A stretch of 64,000 nucleotides of DNA from JBCDKH01 sp964388485 (GCA_964388485.1 CAYMAS010000010.1:33509-97508), one strand, 5' to 3'; positions 23,862 to 34,185 are shown, counted from the stretch's first letter. Numbers and translations are program-made. The notes: a model not told the origin generated them from the letters alone.

Positions 23862-25248
23862 TTAATAACGGTCGACATCGTCTTGATCGAACAAGTTGTT
23901 GAATAGCGTTCCGCTCCAGAAGCCAACGACGCCCCACATGGTACCATCATCGACATCGGGTAGAATCCCAGGCCCGGGCACCAGCGGATCATCCTTCAGG
24001 ATCCCTGCGAAGTCTTCTGCTTTATCGGGATCAAGCCACCAACGCTGCTGCTCATCTTGGTAGTTGACGTTGTACTCGCCAGTACCACCGACCTCGATCA
24101 TCCGAGCGGTGCCAGTAAGAAAACCTTGACCGTTCACCTCAACAACGCGAAGGTACACCCACTCCGCCATCGCAGCGATCGTGAACCGACTGTCTTCCCG
24201 TTCCGGCGTGGTAGCTCTTTCATCAAGCTCTATGCCTTTACCATTTTCCGTTGAGACATCTTTACGAACCGTAATGCTCCAGTTCAGGTTAGCCCCTAAG
24301 CCTTTAGGCAGCTTCACACCTAGTCCGGCATCGAACCCTACGTCCGTTCCGACCGTCACTGCTTCGCTGAAGCTTATCCATTGCCCATCTAGCGTAGCTG
24401 CTTCACCGAACTTGTCACTTCGATCGTACAGGCCCGTATCTTTCCACAGGCGATCGACCCAAACTGCGTAATTCTTACCGCCGTCGCCCGCGTAAACACC
24501 CAAAAACTCGGATGCAGTGCCCGAATCCTGCGGGCGACCCAGCGGTACCCACTCTGTGTAGTAGAATGCGGTCCCATCGCTGATCGAGATCGTCTTCGGC
24601 GAAGCTCCCCAGTGCTTGTCAGTCTCATCAACCTTGATGAAAATCGTCTCGTTCGCCGGAACATTGTCCGTCGGGTCATTCGGCGTCCGATCCGGCTCGG
24701 GTGGCTCCGCCTTCTCGTCATCCTTGACGGTGATCTTGAACCACTCGCTGTGCATCCAGCCGACCAGTTACTCGTCAGTCGGCTCGGTCGTCGGGTCATC
24801 GTCTTTTCAACAGCGGGTGGTCGGCTCCCTTGAGCGAGACAGACTTGCCGGAAAAGCCGGTGTAATCCTGGCCATGCTGTGCACCATCTGGCGAGGTGAC
24901 AGACACGTTGACGTCGATGTCTTTGTCTCCAGAATAAATTTGATTTTGCCTCTCAATCCGAAACTCAACAAAATCCCCTTCAATCTCCTCATTAAGACTT
25001 GTTTTCGCCGGATCACGGAACTTGATTATTATATTTGGTCGACTTCCGATGTCTCTGTCTGCTCCATCCCACCCCGTCCACTTGGTCTCTCCAGGCTTCT
25101 TTATCGCCAGCTGTCCCGGATCACCACCATAGACGAAGATCTCAGCACCACCTCCGGGATCGGCTGATCCCGCTTCTCCTCCACCGCCAACGGGTGTATC
25201 GCCGGAAAGCAGCCGTCGCGCCTCGAGACGCTCGAACATCTGATTCAT
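23862..25248 (-). pseudogene. Broken surface protein with LEPR-type N-terminal signal and Calx-beta-like domain
   Basis: Starts at ATG 25248 after an AGGGAG site: MNQMFERLEARRLLSGDTP, the N-terminal motif of many planctomycete exported proteins. About residues 45-150 resemble a Calx-beta domain (DIDVNVSVTSPDGAQHGQDY). The frame ends at 24796, but a one-base shift in the tttt run at 24804-24807 restores it (LLKDDDPTTEPTDE), then an in-frame TAA (24768-24770) interrupts again. The second part, open from ATG 24755 to 23862, continues with WFKITVKDDEKAEPPEP, the expected end of a Calx-beta domain, and a large unknown domain ending DQDDVDRY. Two lesions suggest decay rather than a sequencing error, though assembly error is possible. 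Confidence 0.65.
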
Positions 25249-25371
25249 CTTAAACTCCCTGCAGAAACTCATGTCGCCAGGGCACCCCGGCCTGGACCCG
25301 GGGGAGCTTGCCAAGGAGCAGCCGACCTGCCAAGGCTAAACCGCGGTTGTCGAAGATTTTGCGGAGCAGCC

Positions 25372-27759
25372 TCACGCTAGCCGCATCAAGGCCAGCTCCA
25401 CCGTCGCCAGATCCTTGCCCGTCACCTTCGGCCGAAGCCGTTGCAGGAGGCTCGGGCACACCAGCAGCGTGGCGGCGCTGGTGGCGTCGACTTGTCGGGC
25501 GAGGCGACGCAGGCGACGGGCGGAGGCTTTGGGCAGGCCCAGCGATTGACACAGACGCTTATCTAGGCCACGCATGCCGTCGGCCCGTTCCCGCAGCACG
25601 CGGCGGAGCTTGCGGGCGATCAGGAACAATGCCGTCCCGCCGCTGGCGAGCATGACCGCGATCGCCAGCCACGGGCCGGCTTCCGCGGGAGCCTCGGCAC
25701 CCCCGAAGCCGCCGCGAAGGGCTTCGAGCCTGCTTGGATCGACCGTCGCGATCGACGGCATCAGACAGGCCGCGGCGGCGACGGGCTTCGTCCTCTGCAC
25801 CTGCACGCTCCGCATCTGACTTGCTACCCGACGCACCGTCGACGACGCGAGCCGACGGACGTGATCATCCGTATCGGCCTTGGACATGCGGGCGACCTCG
25901 TCGAGCATCTGCCACCGCCTCGTCCGCCCCACCGCCCACACGCCGCTGAGCCGATGGGCGGCGCGGCGGTCGCGGAGCATGTCGAACAGCGGCCGATCGA
26001 TCGGCGAGCCGCTCGTGTCGAGGGCTACGATGGCATTGGCCCGCTCGCGGTTGCGGCCGAGGCGTTCGCGGGCATGAAGCAGGCGGCGGATGTCGCTGGC
26101 TTCGCGGGCCAAACCCATCGCGTCGGCGGCTTCGACGGCATTGGCCCTGACGCGCGGGTCGGCATCATCGAGCAGCCGACGCAGCGTCTTGGTCGTCGCT
26201 GCATCCGACGGATCGGTCGGCAGCATCGTCACGGCCCGGGCCCGCATCCGCGGTTCGGTGTCTCGGCAGGCGAGCAGCGTCACGCGACGCGGCGACCCGG
26301 CGGAGGCGGCCAGGTCGAGTGCGGCCAGGCGGGCGTTGAGCGGGCCGATGGTTATGAGGCGTTCGAGCGTGCGACGCGGGTCGGGCAGCAGCTTCAGCAT
26401 CGCCGCGGCGGCGAGTCGAAGGTTTCGGGCCGGCGTGTCGGCAAGCGTGCGGACGCGCGGCTGCGTCGTCGGATCGAGCGACGGCACGGGCGTGACGCGA
26501 GCGAGCTGCGCGAAGACGCGGCGAAAGCTGGCGAGCAATTCTGGAGCACACGCACGACGCACGCCCGGCGACGCGGCACAGCGAGCGAGCAGCAATCGCT
26601 CCGCCTGCTGCCGCTGCGTGGGGTTCAAGTCGGTGCCGCCACGGACGCGACGGGCCAGGTGCCGGCCGGCGAAGCGGGCCAGTCGCTCGTCGCCGCTGGT
26701 GGCGAGGTGGTCGAAGTAGTCGATCGGCAGCTTCGCGTCCCGCCGGCCCGCCGCGACGACGGCCCTGCGGGCGATGCGGAGTCGGAGCGACGCGTCGTCA
26801 CCCGCGGCTTGGTCGAGCAGCCGCAGGAGCGACCCGAGATCGTTCGTCTGACCGCCGGCGGCGACCCAGGTGGCGAGATCCGGCAGATCCGCCAGCTCGA
26901 GCGCGTCGTCCGCGGGATCCTCGTCTTTCAGGGCCGCCAGAAGGTTCGACAAGTCGGTCGGCGACCAGAACGGCCCCTCCGCCAACGTCGCGACCGCGGC
27001 GGCGAGCTTCGGGTCGATCAGCAGGTGCGCGAGCCGGATGAAATGCAGCGTCGCGGGCGGCGCGGCATTGCGAATTGCGTCGGCGAGAATCGGTTTCACC
27101 GCCGCGCCGCCGGCGAGACAGGCTGCGACATCACTCGCCGAGCGGGGCGCGCTCAAACGTTGAGCTGCCCTACCGCCGCGGCGGCGGATTAGTTCATGAA
27201 GTGAACGGATCCGACCGCCGTTTGCGACTATTTCGACCGCCGCTGTGACGAGATCGAACTCCGCCGAGCGTCCGGCGGAGAGGGCGCCACGGGGATTATC
27301 GAGTGCGTCGGCGACGACGTGCTCCAGCGCGTCGCGGGCTTCGGCGGAGCCGTCGAGACGCTCCGCCCTCACCCGAGTTGCCGCACTTGCCGCCGTCGCC
27401 ACCGCCGGTTCGCGGCCGGCCAGGAGCGTCGCCAGAGCGGGCAGCAGACGGGTCGAGGTCGTGTCGCGAAGGAAGCCGGCGAGGTTCAGGCGGACCTGCT
27501 CGTCGCTCGATCGAGCCGCGCGCTGTGCGGCGGGAGCGAGCGCTTCCTCGTTGTCGGTCAATGCCTTACGCGCCCTGAGCTCCAGGTCGCCGTAGGTGCC
27601 GAGAAGCGTGACGAGGCTATCGAGTCGGTTTCGCCGGAGCAATGCGTTGACAGCGTCGACACATTCGGGAGCGTTGCCGAGGCGGGTTGCCTCCAGGAGG
27701 ACCGCTTCTGCCGCTTCGCCCTTGCCTGACAACAGCTCGTGGAGGACGGACGGCTTCAC
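25372..27759 (-). CDS. HEAT-repeat-like protein with one C-terminal membrane helix
   Basis: 795 residues. Nearly all helical, alanine/leucine/arginine-rich, with short repeats such as DADPRVRANAVEAADAMG and DEQVRLNLAGFLRD that fit HEAT repeats. A hydrophobic helix near residue 695 (WLAIAVMLASGGTALFLIA) is followed by a basic region and a short terminal domain. It is probably a membrane-tethered protein-protein interaction scaffold. No enzymatic motif. Function unknown. It is separated from the broken surface-protein gene by 123 bases. Confidence 0.7.
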   Translation of the reverse strand: MKPSVLHELLSGKGEAAEAVLLEATRLGNAPECVDAVNALLRRNRLDSLVTLLGTYGDLELRARKALTDNEEALAPAAQRAARSSDEQVRLNLAGFLRDTTSTRLLPALATLLAGREPAVATAASAATRVRAERLDGSAEARDALEHVVADALDNPRGALSAGRSAEFDLVTAAVEIVANGGRIRSLHELIRRRGGRAAQRLSAPRSASDVAACLAGGAAVKPILADAIRNAAPPATLHFIRLAHLLIDPKLAAAVATLAEGPFWSPTDLSNLLAALKDEDPADDALELADLPDLATWVAAGGQTNDLGSLLRLLDQAAGDDASLRLRIARRAVVAAGRRDAKLPIDYFDHLATSGDERLARFAGRHLARRVRGGTDLNPTQRQQAERLLLARCAASPGVRRACAPELLASFRRVFAQLARVTPVPSLDPTTQPRVRTLADTPARNLRLAAAAMLKLLPDPRRTLERLITIGPLNARLAALDLAASAGSPRRVTLLACRDTEPRMRARAVTMLPTDPSDAATTKTLRRLLDDADPRVRANAVEAADAMGLAREASDIRRLLHARERLGRNRERANAIVALDTSGSPIDRPLFDMLRDRRAAHRLSGVWAVGRTRRWQMLDEVARMSKADTDDHVRRLASSTVRRVASQMRSVQVQRTKPVAAAACLMPSIATVDPSRLEALRGGFGGAEAPAEAGPWLAIAVMLASGGTALFLIARKLRRVLRERADGMRGLDKRLCQSLGLPKASARRLRRLARQVDATSAATLLVCPSLLQRLRPKVTGKDLATVELALMRLA

Positions 27760-27823
27760 CTAGGGTTTATCGGACGACGACCCACCGGTTCGCTATCGGC
27801 CGAAGCACTTAAAGTACAACGAG

Positions 27824-28210
27824 TTAGGCAGCGTTGGCCTGAAGACGTTCCAGGGAGATGACGTCGAGCGCTTTCTCGTGCGTGGCTTCGAGATCGACGG
27901 GCGGAGCGACCCCTGCCTGGTCCGCCTCCTTCCATCGGCTGCTGCAAAGGCACCAGCGGTCGCCGGGCTTGAGGCCCGGGAAGTCGAACTCGGGGCGAGG
28001 CGCTGATAAGTCGTTGCCCCGACGTGATGTAAAGCTCAGGAAAGCTTCGGTCACGACGGCGCAGACGGTGTGGCTGCCGACGTCCTGCGGACCGGTCTTG
28101 CAGCATCCGTCGCGGTAGAAGCCGGTTCGAGGATCCGTTCCACAGACCTGTAACGGGCCGCCAAGCACGTTTCGAGCAACAGGTTGGGCCGATTCGGAGG
28201 CGGGTTGCAT
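27824..28210 (-). CDS. DUF2237 family protein
   Basis: 128 residues from ATG at 28210 (MQPASESAQPVARNVLGG); a start 8 codons upstream is possible. The whole chain matches the small conserved DUF2237 family: NVLGGPLQVCGTDPRTGFYR, DGCCKTGPQDVGSHTVCAVV, FPGLKPGDRWCLCSSRWKEA and VDLEATHEKALDVI. Several cysteines (CC, CLC) are conserved and may bind a metal. Biological role unknown. Divergent from the SDR gene. Confidence 0.9.
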   Translation of the reverse strand: MQPASESAQPVARNVLGGPLQVCGTDPRTGFYRDGCCKTGPQDVGSHTVCAVVTEAFLSFTSRRGNDLSAPRPEFDFPGLKPGDRWCLCSSRWKEADQAGVAPPVDLEATHEKALDVISLERLQANAA

Positions 28211-28255
28211 GACGCAGTTTAGGTCGGGTGGCATCACGTTTGCCGGTTGAAAGGC

Positions 28256-29299
28256 ATGAGCAAGCATCTTAAGCCTCTCGAAGACCAGGTCATTGTCCTG
28301 ACCGGTGCCAGCAGCGGCATCGGTCTCGTGACCGCCCGGATGGCCGCTAAGCGAGGGGCCCGTATGGTGTTAGCCGCCCGCAGCGAGGACGCGCTTCGCG
28401 ACCTGGCGGAGGAAATCAACAATGACGGCGGAGAAGCCCTCGCCGTTGCGTGCGACGTCTCCAATCGCGAGGACATGCAGCGGCTACATGATGTAGCGGT
28501 CGAACGGTTCGGCGGGTACGACACCTGGATCAACGACGCCGGCGTCGGCATGTACGGCAAGATCCTCGACGTGCCACACGAGGACGCACGCAAACTGTTC
28601 GACACCAACGTCTTCGGCGTGCTCCACGGCAGCCAGATCGCGACGAAGCACTTCAAGGACCGCGACGACCAACGGTTCGACGGCTGCCTGATCAACGTCG
28701 GCAGCGTTTTAAGCTACCAGCCGATCCCGCTGCAAGGCATCTATGTCGCTAGCAAGCATGCAGTTAAGGGCCTTACCGATTCGCTCCGCCAGGAGGTGCT
28801 TGCAGACGATCTGCCCGTCAGCGTGACGTTGATCATGCCCAATGCGATCGACACGCCCTATGCGGAGCACGCGGCGAACTACATGGGCGTCGAGGCGGAC
28901 GTGCCACCACCAACTTACGCGCCCGAGACGGTCGCACGAGCCATCCTGCACGCGACGACAACCCCGACGAGGGACCTGACGGTCGGCGGCGCCTTCAAGC
29001 CTATGAGCATGCTCAATAACGTCTTTCCCGGCGTCGTCGACAGCGTTATGGCGGCGTTCCTGCCCGACGCCCAGCGTCGCGAGGAGCGGTACATCGCGCC
29101 GGACGACCCGCGGGCACTGACGAACGCGAGCAGCAAGACCAGTCGGGGTGGCCTGCACGAACGATCTGGCCAGGAACGACTTACGATGCCGGTCAGCGCG
29201 TACACGCAGGCCCGGATGCACCCGCTGGCGTCTGCTGCGGTGCTCGCCGGGGCGGGCTTGCTCTTGTCCGCCGCTTATCACGCGGTCACCGAGGATTAG
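28256..29299 (+). CDS. Short-chain dehydrogenase/reductase with C-terminal membrane segment
   Basis: 347 residues from ATG at 28256 (MSKHLKPLED). Cofactor motif LTGASSGIG, N-D-A-G motif (INDAGVGMYG), and catalytic serine, tyrosine and lysine in NVGSVLSYQPIPLQGIYVAS followed by KHAVKG. The C-terminal 60 residues extend beyond a standard SDR and end in a hydrophobic helix (PLASAAVLAGAGLLLSAAYH), suggesting membrane attachment. Substrate unknown; the extended form resembles lipid- or steroid-type SDRs. Confidence 0.85.
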   Translation: MSKHLKPLEDQVIVLTGASSGIGLVTARMAAKRGARMVLAARSEDALRDLAEEINNDGGEALAVACDVSNREDMQRLHDVAVERFGGYDTWINDAGVGMYGKILDVPHEDARKLFDTNVFGVLHGSQIATKHFKDRDDQRFDGCLINVGSVLSYQPIPLQGIYVASKHAVKGLTDSLRQEVLADDLPVSVTLIMPNAIDTPYAEHAANYMGVEADVPPPTYAPETVARAILHATTTPTRDLTVGGAFKPMSMLNNVFPGVVDSVMAAFLPDAQRREERYIAPDDPRALTNASSKTSRGGLHERSGQERLTMPVSAYTQARMHPLASAAVLAGAGLLLSAAYHAVTED

Positions 29300-29314
29300 C
29301 CGCTACGCTCCGCC

Positions 29315-29866
29315 GTGGTCGTCGATCTGAGCGAGCAGAGGCCTGAGCAGCGGGATCCGGGGACGCTGGTGCCGGTGGTGAGCATCGGGACCCTCGTCCT
29401 GTCGGTGTTGATGATGCTGTGTAGTCCGTTGACGGCCATGAACTTAGCATCGCCGCCGATGCCGCCGGACATCGCGGCAATGGACCCGGCTGATCGTCCC
29501 GCGCCGCCACCCGTGCGGCCGGTTGACGCGGCCGCTCTCGTCATCTTCTTCCTCATCAGCGTCATCGGCACTGCAGGTGGCGTCCTCGGCCTGCTTCGCC
29601 TGCACTGGGGCAGGCGACTGATGATCCTATTTGGTTGCCTGTTATTAACTTACCTGGCCCTCGTCATCGGCTTCCGGCTGACCGGCGGGTTGACCGACTT
29701 GGTCGAAAGCGTCCCCGCCGGTGCCCCGAAGCGAAGCGCGTTGGGAGCGTTCTTCGTCTGGACGATCGTTCCCATCGTCCTGGCCATCCTGATGTTGATC
29801 GCGTCGCTCAAGTACCTGCTCCGCAAGGACGTAGCAGCCACGTTCCGGGGCGTGAAGTTCACCTAG
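29315..29866 (+). CDS. Unknown integral membrane protein
   Basis: 183 residues from GTG at 29315. Four predicted membrane helices (about 20-42, 72-95, 100-122 and 145-170; for instance FFLISVIGTAGGVLGLLRLH) with a proline-rich loop between the first two (SPPMPPDIAAMDPADRPAPP). No family recognised. Starts 15 bases after the SDR gene, probably cotranscribed, and converges on rimO. Confidence 0.6.
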   Translation: MVVDLSEQRPEQRDPGTLVPVVSIGTLVLSVLMMLCSPLTAMNLASPPMPPDIAAMDPADRPAPPPVRPVDAAALVIFFLISVIGTAGGVLGLLRLHWGRRLMILFGCLLLTYLALVIGFRLTGGLTDLVESVPAGAPKRSALGAFFVWTIVPIVLAILMLIASLKYLLRKDVAATFRGVKFT

Positions 29867-29885
29867 ACGCAGCCGCAGCGGTCCT

Positions 29886-31421
29886 CTACGTGGACTTTGC
29901 CATCACCGGCAGTGACCGACTCGTTTTACGAATCGGCTCGGCGACGAGGTCATAGTGCTGGTAGTCGGTCAACGTGACGTCGAGCAGCTGACCCGCGTGG
30001 AGCTCGTCCTTCGACGCGACGTACGTAACGCTATCTATGTCAGGGGCTTGCGCCTGCGAACGAGCGGCATAGACGAGCGTGCCATCGTCGGCTTCACCTT
30101 GAGCGGCGTCGATTAGGACCTCGAGCGTTTCGCCGATGCGGGCAGCGTTGCGTTCGAACACAACCCGTTGCTGGGTCTCCATTAACTCGCCGTAGCGACG
30201 CTGCTTTGTCTCGGCGTCAATCTGGCCGGTCATCCTGCCCATGGGGGTGCCAGGCTCCGGGGAGTACTCGAAGACGCCGACGTGCTCAAAGTGGCCTTCG
30301 CTGATCCAGTCGACGAGTTCCTGGTGCTCGGCTTCGGATTCGCCGGGGGTGCCGGTGATGAAGGTGGTGCGTAAAGCCAAGCCGGGCACACGGTTGTGAA
30401 GTTTTTCGACGAGCTTGGTCGTCAGGTCGCGGTCGACCTTCCGCTTCATCCGGGCAAGGACATCGGTGTTGATGTGCTGCAGCGGCATGTCGACGTACGG
30501 CAGGACGCGTCGACACGAGGCCATGGCGTCGATCATCTCATCGGTGAAGCACGACGGGTAGGCGTACATGAGCCGCACCCACGCTACATCTTGTGGTAGC
30601 TCGCGGTCGAGGGTCCTGAGCAAGCCGGCGAGGCCCTTGCCGCGGCCGTGGTAGCCGATGTCGGTGCCGTAGCTGGTCGTGTCCTGGCCGATGAGCAGCA
30701 GCTCAACGGCCCCATCGGCGGCTAACTCATTGGCCTCAGCAAGGATGTGGTCGACCGGCTTCGATCGCATGGGCCCGCGAATCGACGGGATCGTGCAGAA
30801 GCCGCACCCTTGGTTGCAGCCTTCGCTCATGCGGAGGTAAGCGAAGTGGCGAGGCGTCAACCGGAGGCGGGCGCGGTCGTCCTCGAAGGTGGGCAGACGC
30901 ATGCCACGCTTGCCCTTCGCTTGAGCATTGAGGATCCTTTCTGCTTCGGTGGTCGCACCAACGGACTGGAGTCTGTCGGCTTGAAGGCCGGATTGGGTCG
31001 TTGCGTGGTAACGACCTAGGAAGTGATCGCCGTCGCGTCCGGCGTGGCCCCGGACGGCGCTGACGATGTGGTCGCGGTCGAAGACGCCGACGAGCTTGTC
31101 GATGCCCGGGGCGTCGGCGAGGAGCTTGGTCTTGTGTCGTTGCACGAGGCAACCCGCTACTACAACACGCTTTACGTTGCCGCTCTGCTTGAGCTCGATG
31201 GCCGCGTTGATCTCGGCCATCGACTCGGTTTTGGAGGCTTCGAGGAAGCCGCAGGTGTTGATGACGATGGCGTCGGCTTCGTCGTGATCGGGCGTCACCG
31301 CGATGCCATCGGCGGCGAGGAGGCCGAGCATGCGCTCAGAATCGACGAGGTTCTTGGCGCAGCCGAGGCTGACGAAGGCGACGGATTCGATCGGGTGGGG
31401 CTCGGCGGTCTTGTGGTGCAT
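29886..31421 (-). CDS. rimO: Ribosomal protein S12 methylthiotransferase RimO
   Basis: 511 residues. Adds a methylthio group to Asp88 of ribosomal protein S12. UPF0004 domain with three cluster cysteines (SLGCAKN, NTCGFLEAS, VAGCLVQR), radical-SAM motif CNQGCGFCTIP with C-x3-C-x2-C, then YAYPSCFTDEMIDAM and the C-terminal TRAM domain (about 435-505). The hallmark MPLQHINTDVLARMKRK is present. Somewhat longer than usual because of an insertion between the first domain and the radical-SAM core (about residues 130-185). Convergent with the membrane-protein gene. Confidence 0.93.
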   Translation of the reverse strand: MHHKTAEPHPIESVAFVSLGCAKNLVDSERMLGLLAADGIAVTPDHDEADAIVINTCGFLEASKTESMAEINAAIELKQSGNVKRVVVAGCLVQRHKTKLLADAPGIDKLVGVFDRDHIVSAVRGHAGRDGDHFLGRYHATTQSGLQADRLQSVGATTEAERILNAQAKGKRGMRLPTFEDDRARLRLTPRHFAYLRMSEGCNQGCGFCTIPSIRGPMRSKPVDHILAEANELAADGAVELLLIGQDTTSYGTDIGYHGRGKGLAGLLRTLDRELPQDVAWVRLMYAYPSCFTDEMIDAMASCRRVLPYVDMPLQHINTDVLARMKRKVDRDLTTKLVEKLHNRVPGLALRTTFITGTPGESEAEHQELVDWISEGHFEHVGVFEYSPEPGTPMGRMTGQIDAETKQRRYGELMETQQRVVFERNAARIGETLEVLIDAAQGEADDGTLVYAARSQAQAPDIDSVTYVASKDELHAGQLLDVTLTDYQHYDLVAEPIRKTSRSLPVMAKST

Positions 31422-31545
31422 GGGCTTGCGGGCGAGGACGTTATGCGACCGAAGCGACTTGGAAGTTCGCGGCCAGGAACAGCCTCAGACCAGACTTTGA
31501 GCACCTGAAGATCAAGCCCGAACATCGCACCTACGCTTACCGAGC

Positions 31546-32970
31546 ATGCCACGCAGTTCCGGCACAACCTCTCGCAAAAGAGCCTCAGCCTTCGATGCGG
31601 CGGCGTGGCTGGGGTCGTTGGCGAACTTCGAAACGCGTCACGACTCGCGGGATGAGAAGCCGGCGGAGCATTTCGGACTCGACCGGATCAAGAATCTGTG
31701 TAAGAAGCTTGGCGACCCGCAGAACAAGGTGCCGTCGCTGCACGTTGCCGGGACCAAGGGCAAAGGCTCGACGTGTGCAATGTCGGCAGCGATGTTGCGT
31801 GCAAGTGGTTATCGTGTCGGGCTTTACACGTCGCCGCATCTGGTGGACGTGCGTGAGCGGATTCGCGTGTTGGAGCCGGATGCGGATGCCAAGGCACTGC
31901 CGCAGGGCGCGATGATCTCGCCTGCCGACTTCGATGAGGCAATTGAGAAGGTGGCCAAGGCGGCGAAGGCGATCAAGGTCACGCCCACCTACTTCGATGC
32001 TCTGACCGCAGCGGCGTTCGTCTACTTTGCGGAGTCGAAGCTCGACGTCATGGTCGTTGAAGTCGGCCTGGGCGGCAGGCTCGACTCGACAAACATCGTC
32101 GAGCCCGTCGCCAGCGTCATCACGTCGTTGAGCCTCGATCACACCGCTCAACTCGGCCCGACGCTCGGACACATCGCGAGGGAAAAAGCAGGCATCTTCA
32201 AGAAGGGCGTCACCGGCCTGACGTGCTTGCAGAACGATGAGGAGACGCTGGGCGTCCTGCAGAACGAGGCCAAGCGGATCGGCTCGCCGCTGCGGGTGCT
32301 GGGCGAGGACATCGAGTTCACCTGGCGTTTCGAGGCAAGTCGCATGCTCGGCCGGAACAACCGCATCGGCTTCGAGACGGACAAGCTGCTCTTCGACCAC
32401 CTCGCGGTGCCGCTTTTAGGCGAGCATCAGGCCCTCAACTGCGGCTTGGCGTTGGCGGCGATGGACGAGCTGTGTCGTGACGGCTTCGATCGGATCACGA
32501 GCGAGAGCTGTGCACGTGGCCTCGACGGGCTGACGTTCGAAGGCCGATTGGAAGTACTGCGGCACGATCCGCTCGTGCTCGCCGACGCGGCTCACAATGC
32601 GGCGGGCGTCGGGGCATTGTTCCGTGCAATCGGCCAGCACTTCAGCTACGACACGAGCGTCCTCATCTTCGGTTGCGCGGTCGATAAGGACACGGACGCG
32701 ATGCTCGACAAGCTCAAAGACGGGGCGGACAAGGTCATCTTCTGCCCCATCGACTCGCCCCGCTCGGCATCGCCGGCGGATTTGCAGAAGTCGTACCAGG
32801 AGCTATTCAGCCGGATGAGCCAGACGGCGTCGTCGCTGGAGGAGGCTTTGTCGCTGGCGCGGCGGGCGATCACGAACGACGATTTGCTGTGCATCACCGG
32901 CAGCTTCCATCTCGTCGGCGAGGCGAAGAAGCTTCTTGCCAAGAGGGCGGCGGCACGAAGTGCGGCGTGA
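31546..32970 (+). CDS. folC: Folylpolyglutamate synthase / dihydrofolate synthase
   Basis: 474 residues. Mur-ligase-type enzyme that adds glutamate to dihydropteroate or folates. P-loop HVAGTKGKGSTCAM, then LYTSPHLVDVRERIRV, the metal-site region VVEVGLGGRLDSTNIVEPVA and LDHTAQLGPTLGHIAREKAG (carrying the carbamylated-lysine and histidine positions), and the C-terminal domain VLADAAHNAAGVGALF. Long N-terminal tail (about 30 residues, basic) compared with the family. Confidence 0.92.
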   Translation: MPRSSGTTSRKRASAFDAAAWLGSLANFETRHDSRDEKPAEHFGLDRIKNLCKKLGDPQNKVPSLHVAGTKGKGSTCAMSAAMLRASGYRVGLYTSPHLVDVRERIRVLEPDADAKALPQGAMISPADFDEAIEKVAKAAKAIKVTPTYFDALTAAAFVYFAESKLDVMVVEVGLGGRLDSTNIVEPVASVITSLSLDHTAQLGPTLGHIAREKAGIFKKGVTGLTCLQNDEETLGVLQNEAKRIGSPLRVLGEDIEFTWRFEASRMLGRNNRIGFETDKLLFDHLAVPLLGEHQALNCGLALAAMDELCRDGFDRITSESCARGLDGLTFEGRLEVLRHDPLVLADAAHNAAGVGALFRAIGQHFSYDTSVLIFGCAVDKDTDAMLDKLKDGADKVIFCPIDSPRSASPADLQKSYQELFSRMSQTASSLEEALSLARRAITNDDLLCITGSFHLVGEAKKLLAKRAAARSAA

Positions 32971-33024
32971 GGCGGTGATCGGTCTCAGAGGCGTCTTGCT
33001 GACGCACGACCTACGACTGGTGTC

Positions 33025-34185
33025 GTGTTCGTGCTGCTCGCGTGCTATGTCCTGCTGGGGCCGCTCATGGCGGGGGCGATTGTGGCGTTGACCTACCTCG
33101 GGCGTCGGCGGATGATGAAGCTGAAGCAGAGAGACGGCGAGGCGGCGGGTGCGACGTGCGTGGCCTTGGTGCCGGTGCGGGACGAAGAGGACGGCATCGC
33201 CGCGTGCGTGGAATCGCTGCTGAGCCAGGATTTTCCGGCGGATCGCCTGCGATTCGTAGTGATCGACGACCGCAGCACCGACGCGACGCCGCAGGTCTTG
33301 GCGACGCTCGCTGCCAAGCATCCTGACCGTCTGGCAGTCCGGCGCATCGATGACATTCCTGACGGCTGGCTCGGCAAGCCGCACGCCTTGGCCCACGGCC
33401 GGGGCACTGTCGAAGCCGATCCCGATTGGTTCGTCTTCGTCGACAGCGACGTCAAGCTCCACCCAGCAGCCGTGCGGCGGACGGTCAGTCTCGCAAGCAG
33501 CCGCAGTTACGACGCCGTCTCGCTGCTGACCGGCATGGAGACGCCGACGCTGCTCGAGATGCTCGTCGGACCCGTCGTCGCCGCCGTCTGGATGACGACG
33601 TTCCGCGGCAGCGAGACGAACAACGACTCGCGTCGCGATCGGGCCGTCGCTAACGGGCAGTTCCTGATCGTCCGGCCCCACGTGCTCGATGCCGCCGGCG
33701 GTCATTCGGCGGTGCGGGACCAGACGTGCGAGGACGTGGCCCTGTTTCGCCGCATCAAAGCGAACGGCGGCAGGGTCCGGCTCCTGCTGGGGTCGCACCT
33801 GGCGACGACTCGGATGCACGCGACGTGGCGGCAGATGTTCAACGGCTGGGCGAGGAACTTTGCGGGCACGGCGAAGCACCGGCCGCTGCCGATCGTCGTC
33901 GGCTTGCTGATCGTCCTGCTTCACGCGTCGGCAGTGCCGGTGCTGGTCGCTTCACTCGTCGCCGTCTCGGGACCGTGGATGGTGGTGGGGTTGCTTCACG
34001 TCCTGCTCGTCGGACTCTGGTGCTTCGTCGCGGCACGATCGGCGGGGCTGGTGCCCCAACGCGCCCTCCTTGTGGCGGCTCTGCATCCCGTGGCTCTGGC
34101 GGCGACGATGATTCTGATGGCGAACGCCATCCGTGCCTGCCTCGGCGGCACGGTGCAGTGGCGGGGTTCGACGGTGCGGGCTTAG
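33025..34185 (+). CDS. Membrane glycosyltransferase, family 2 (HpnB-like)
   Basis: 386 residues from GTG at 33025. N-terminal membrane helix, GT2 domain with ALVPVRDEEDGIAACVESLL, VIDDRSTDATPQVL, the D-x-D-type FVFVDSDVKLHP and acceptor-site QTCEDVALFRRIKANGG, then a C-terminal bundle of three to four helices. WLGKPHALAHG is typical of the hopanoid-associated HpnB-like branch, so a lipid acceptor is likely, but no hopanoid genes are nearby. Intergenic 32990-33020 includes a partial copy of the family-E motif. Confidence 0.8.
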   Translation: MFVLLACYVLLGPLMAGAIVALTYLGRRRMMKLKQRDGEAAGATCVALVPVRDEEDGIAACVESLLSQDFPADRLRFVVIDDRSTDATPQVLATLAAKHPDRLAVRRIDDIPDGWLGKPHALAHGRGTVEADPDWFVFVDSDVKLHPAAVRRTVSLASSRSYDAVSLLTGMETPTLLEMLVGPVVAAVWMTTFRGSETNNDSRRDRAVANGQFLIVRPHVLDAAGGHSAVRDQTCEDVALFRRIKANGGRVRLLLGSHLATTRMHATWRQMFNGWARNFAGTAKHRPLPIVVGLLIVLLHASAVPVLVASLVAVSGPWMVVGLLHVLLVGLWCFVAARSAGLVPQRALLVAALHPVALAATMILMANAIRACLGGTVQWRGSTVRA

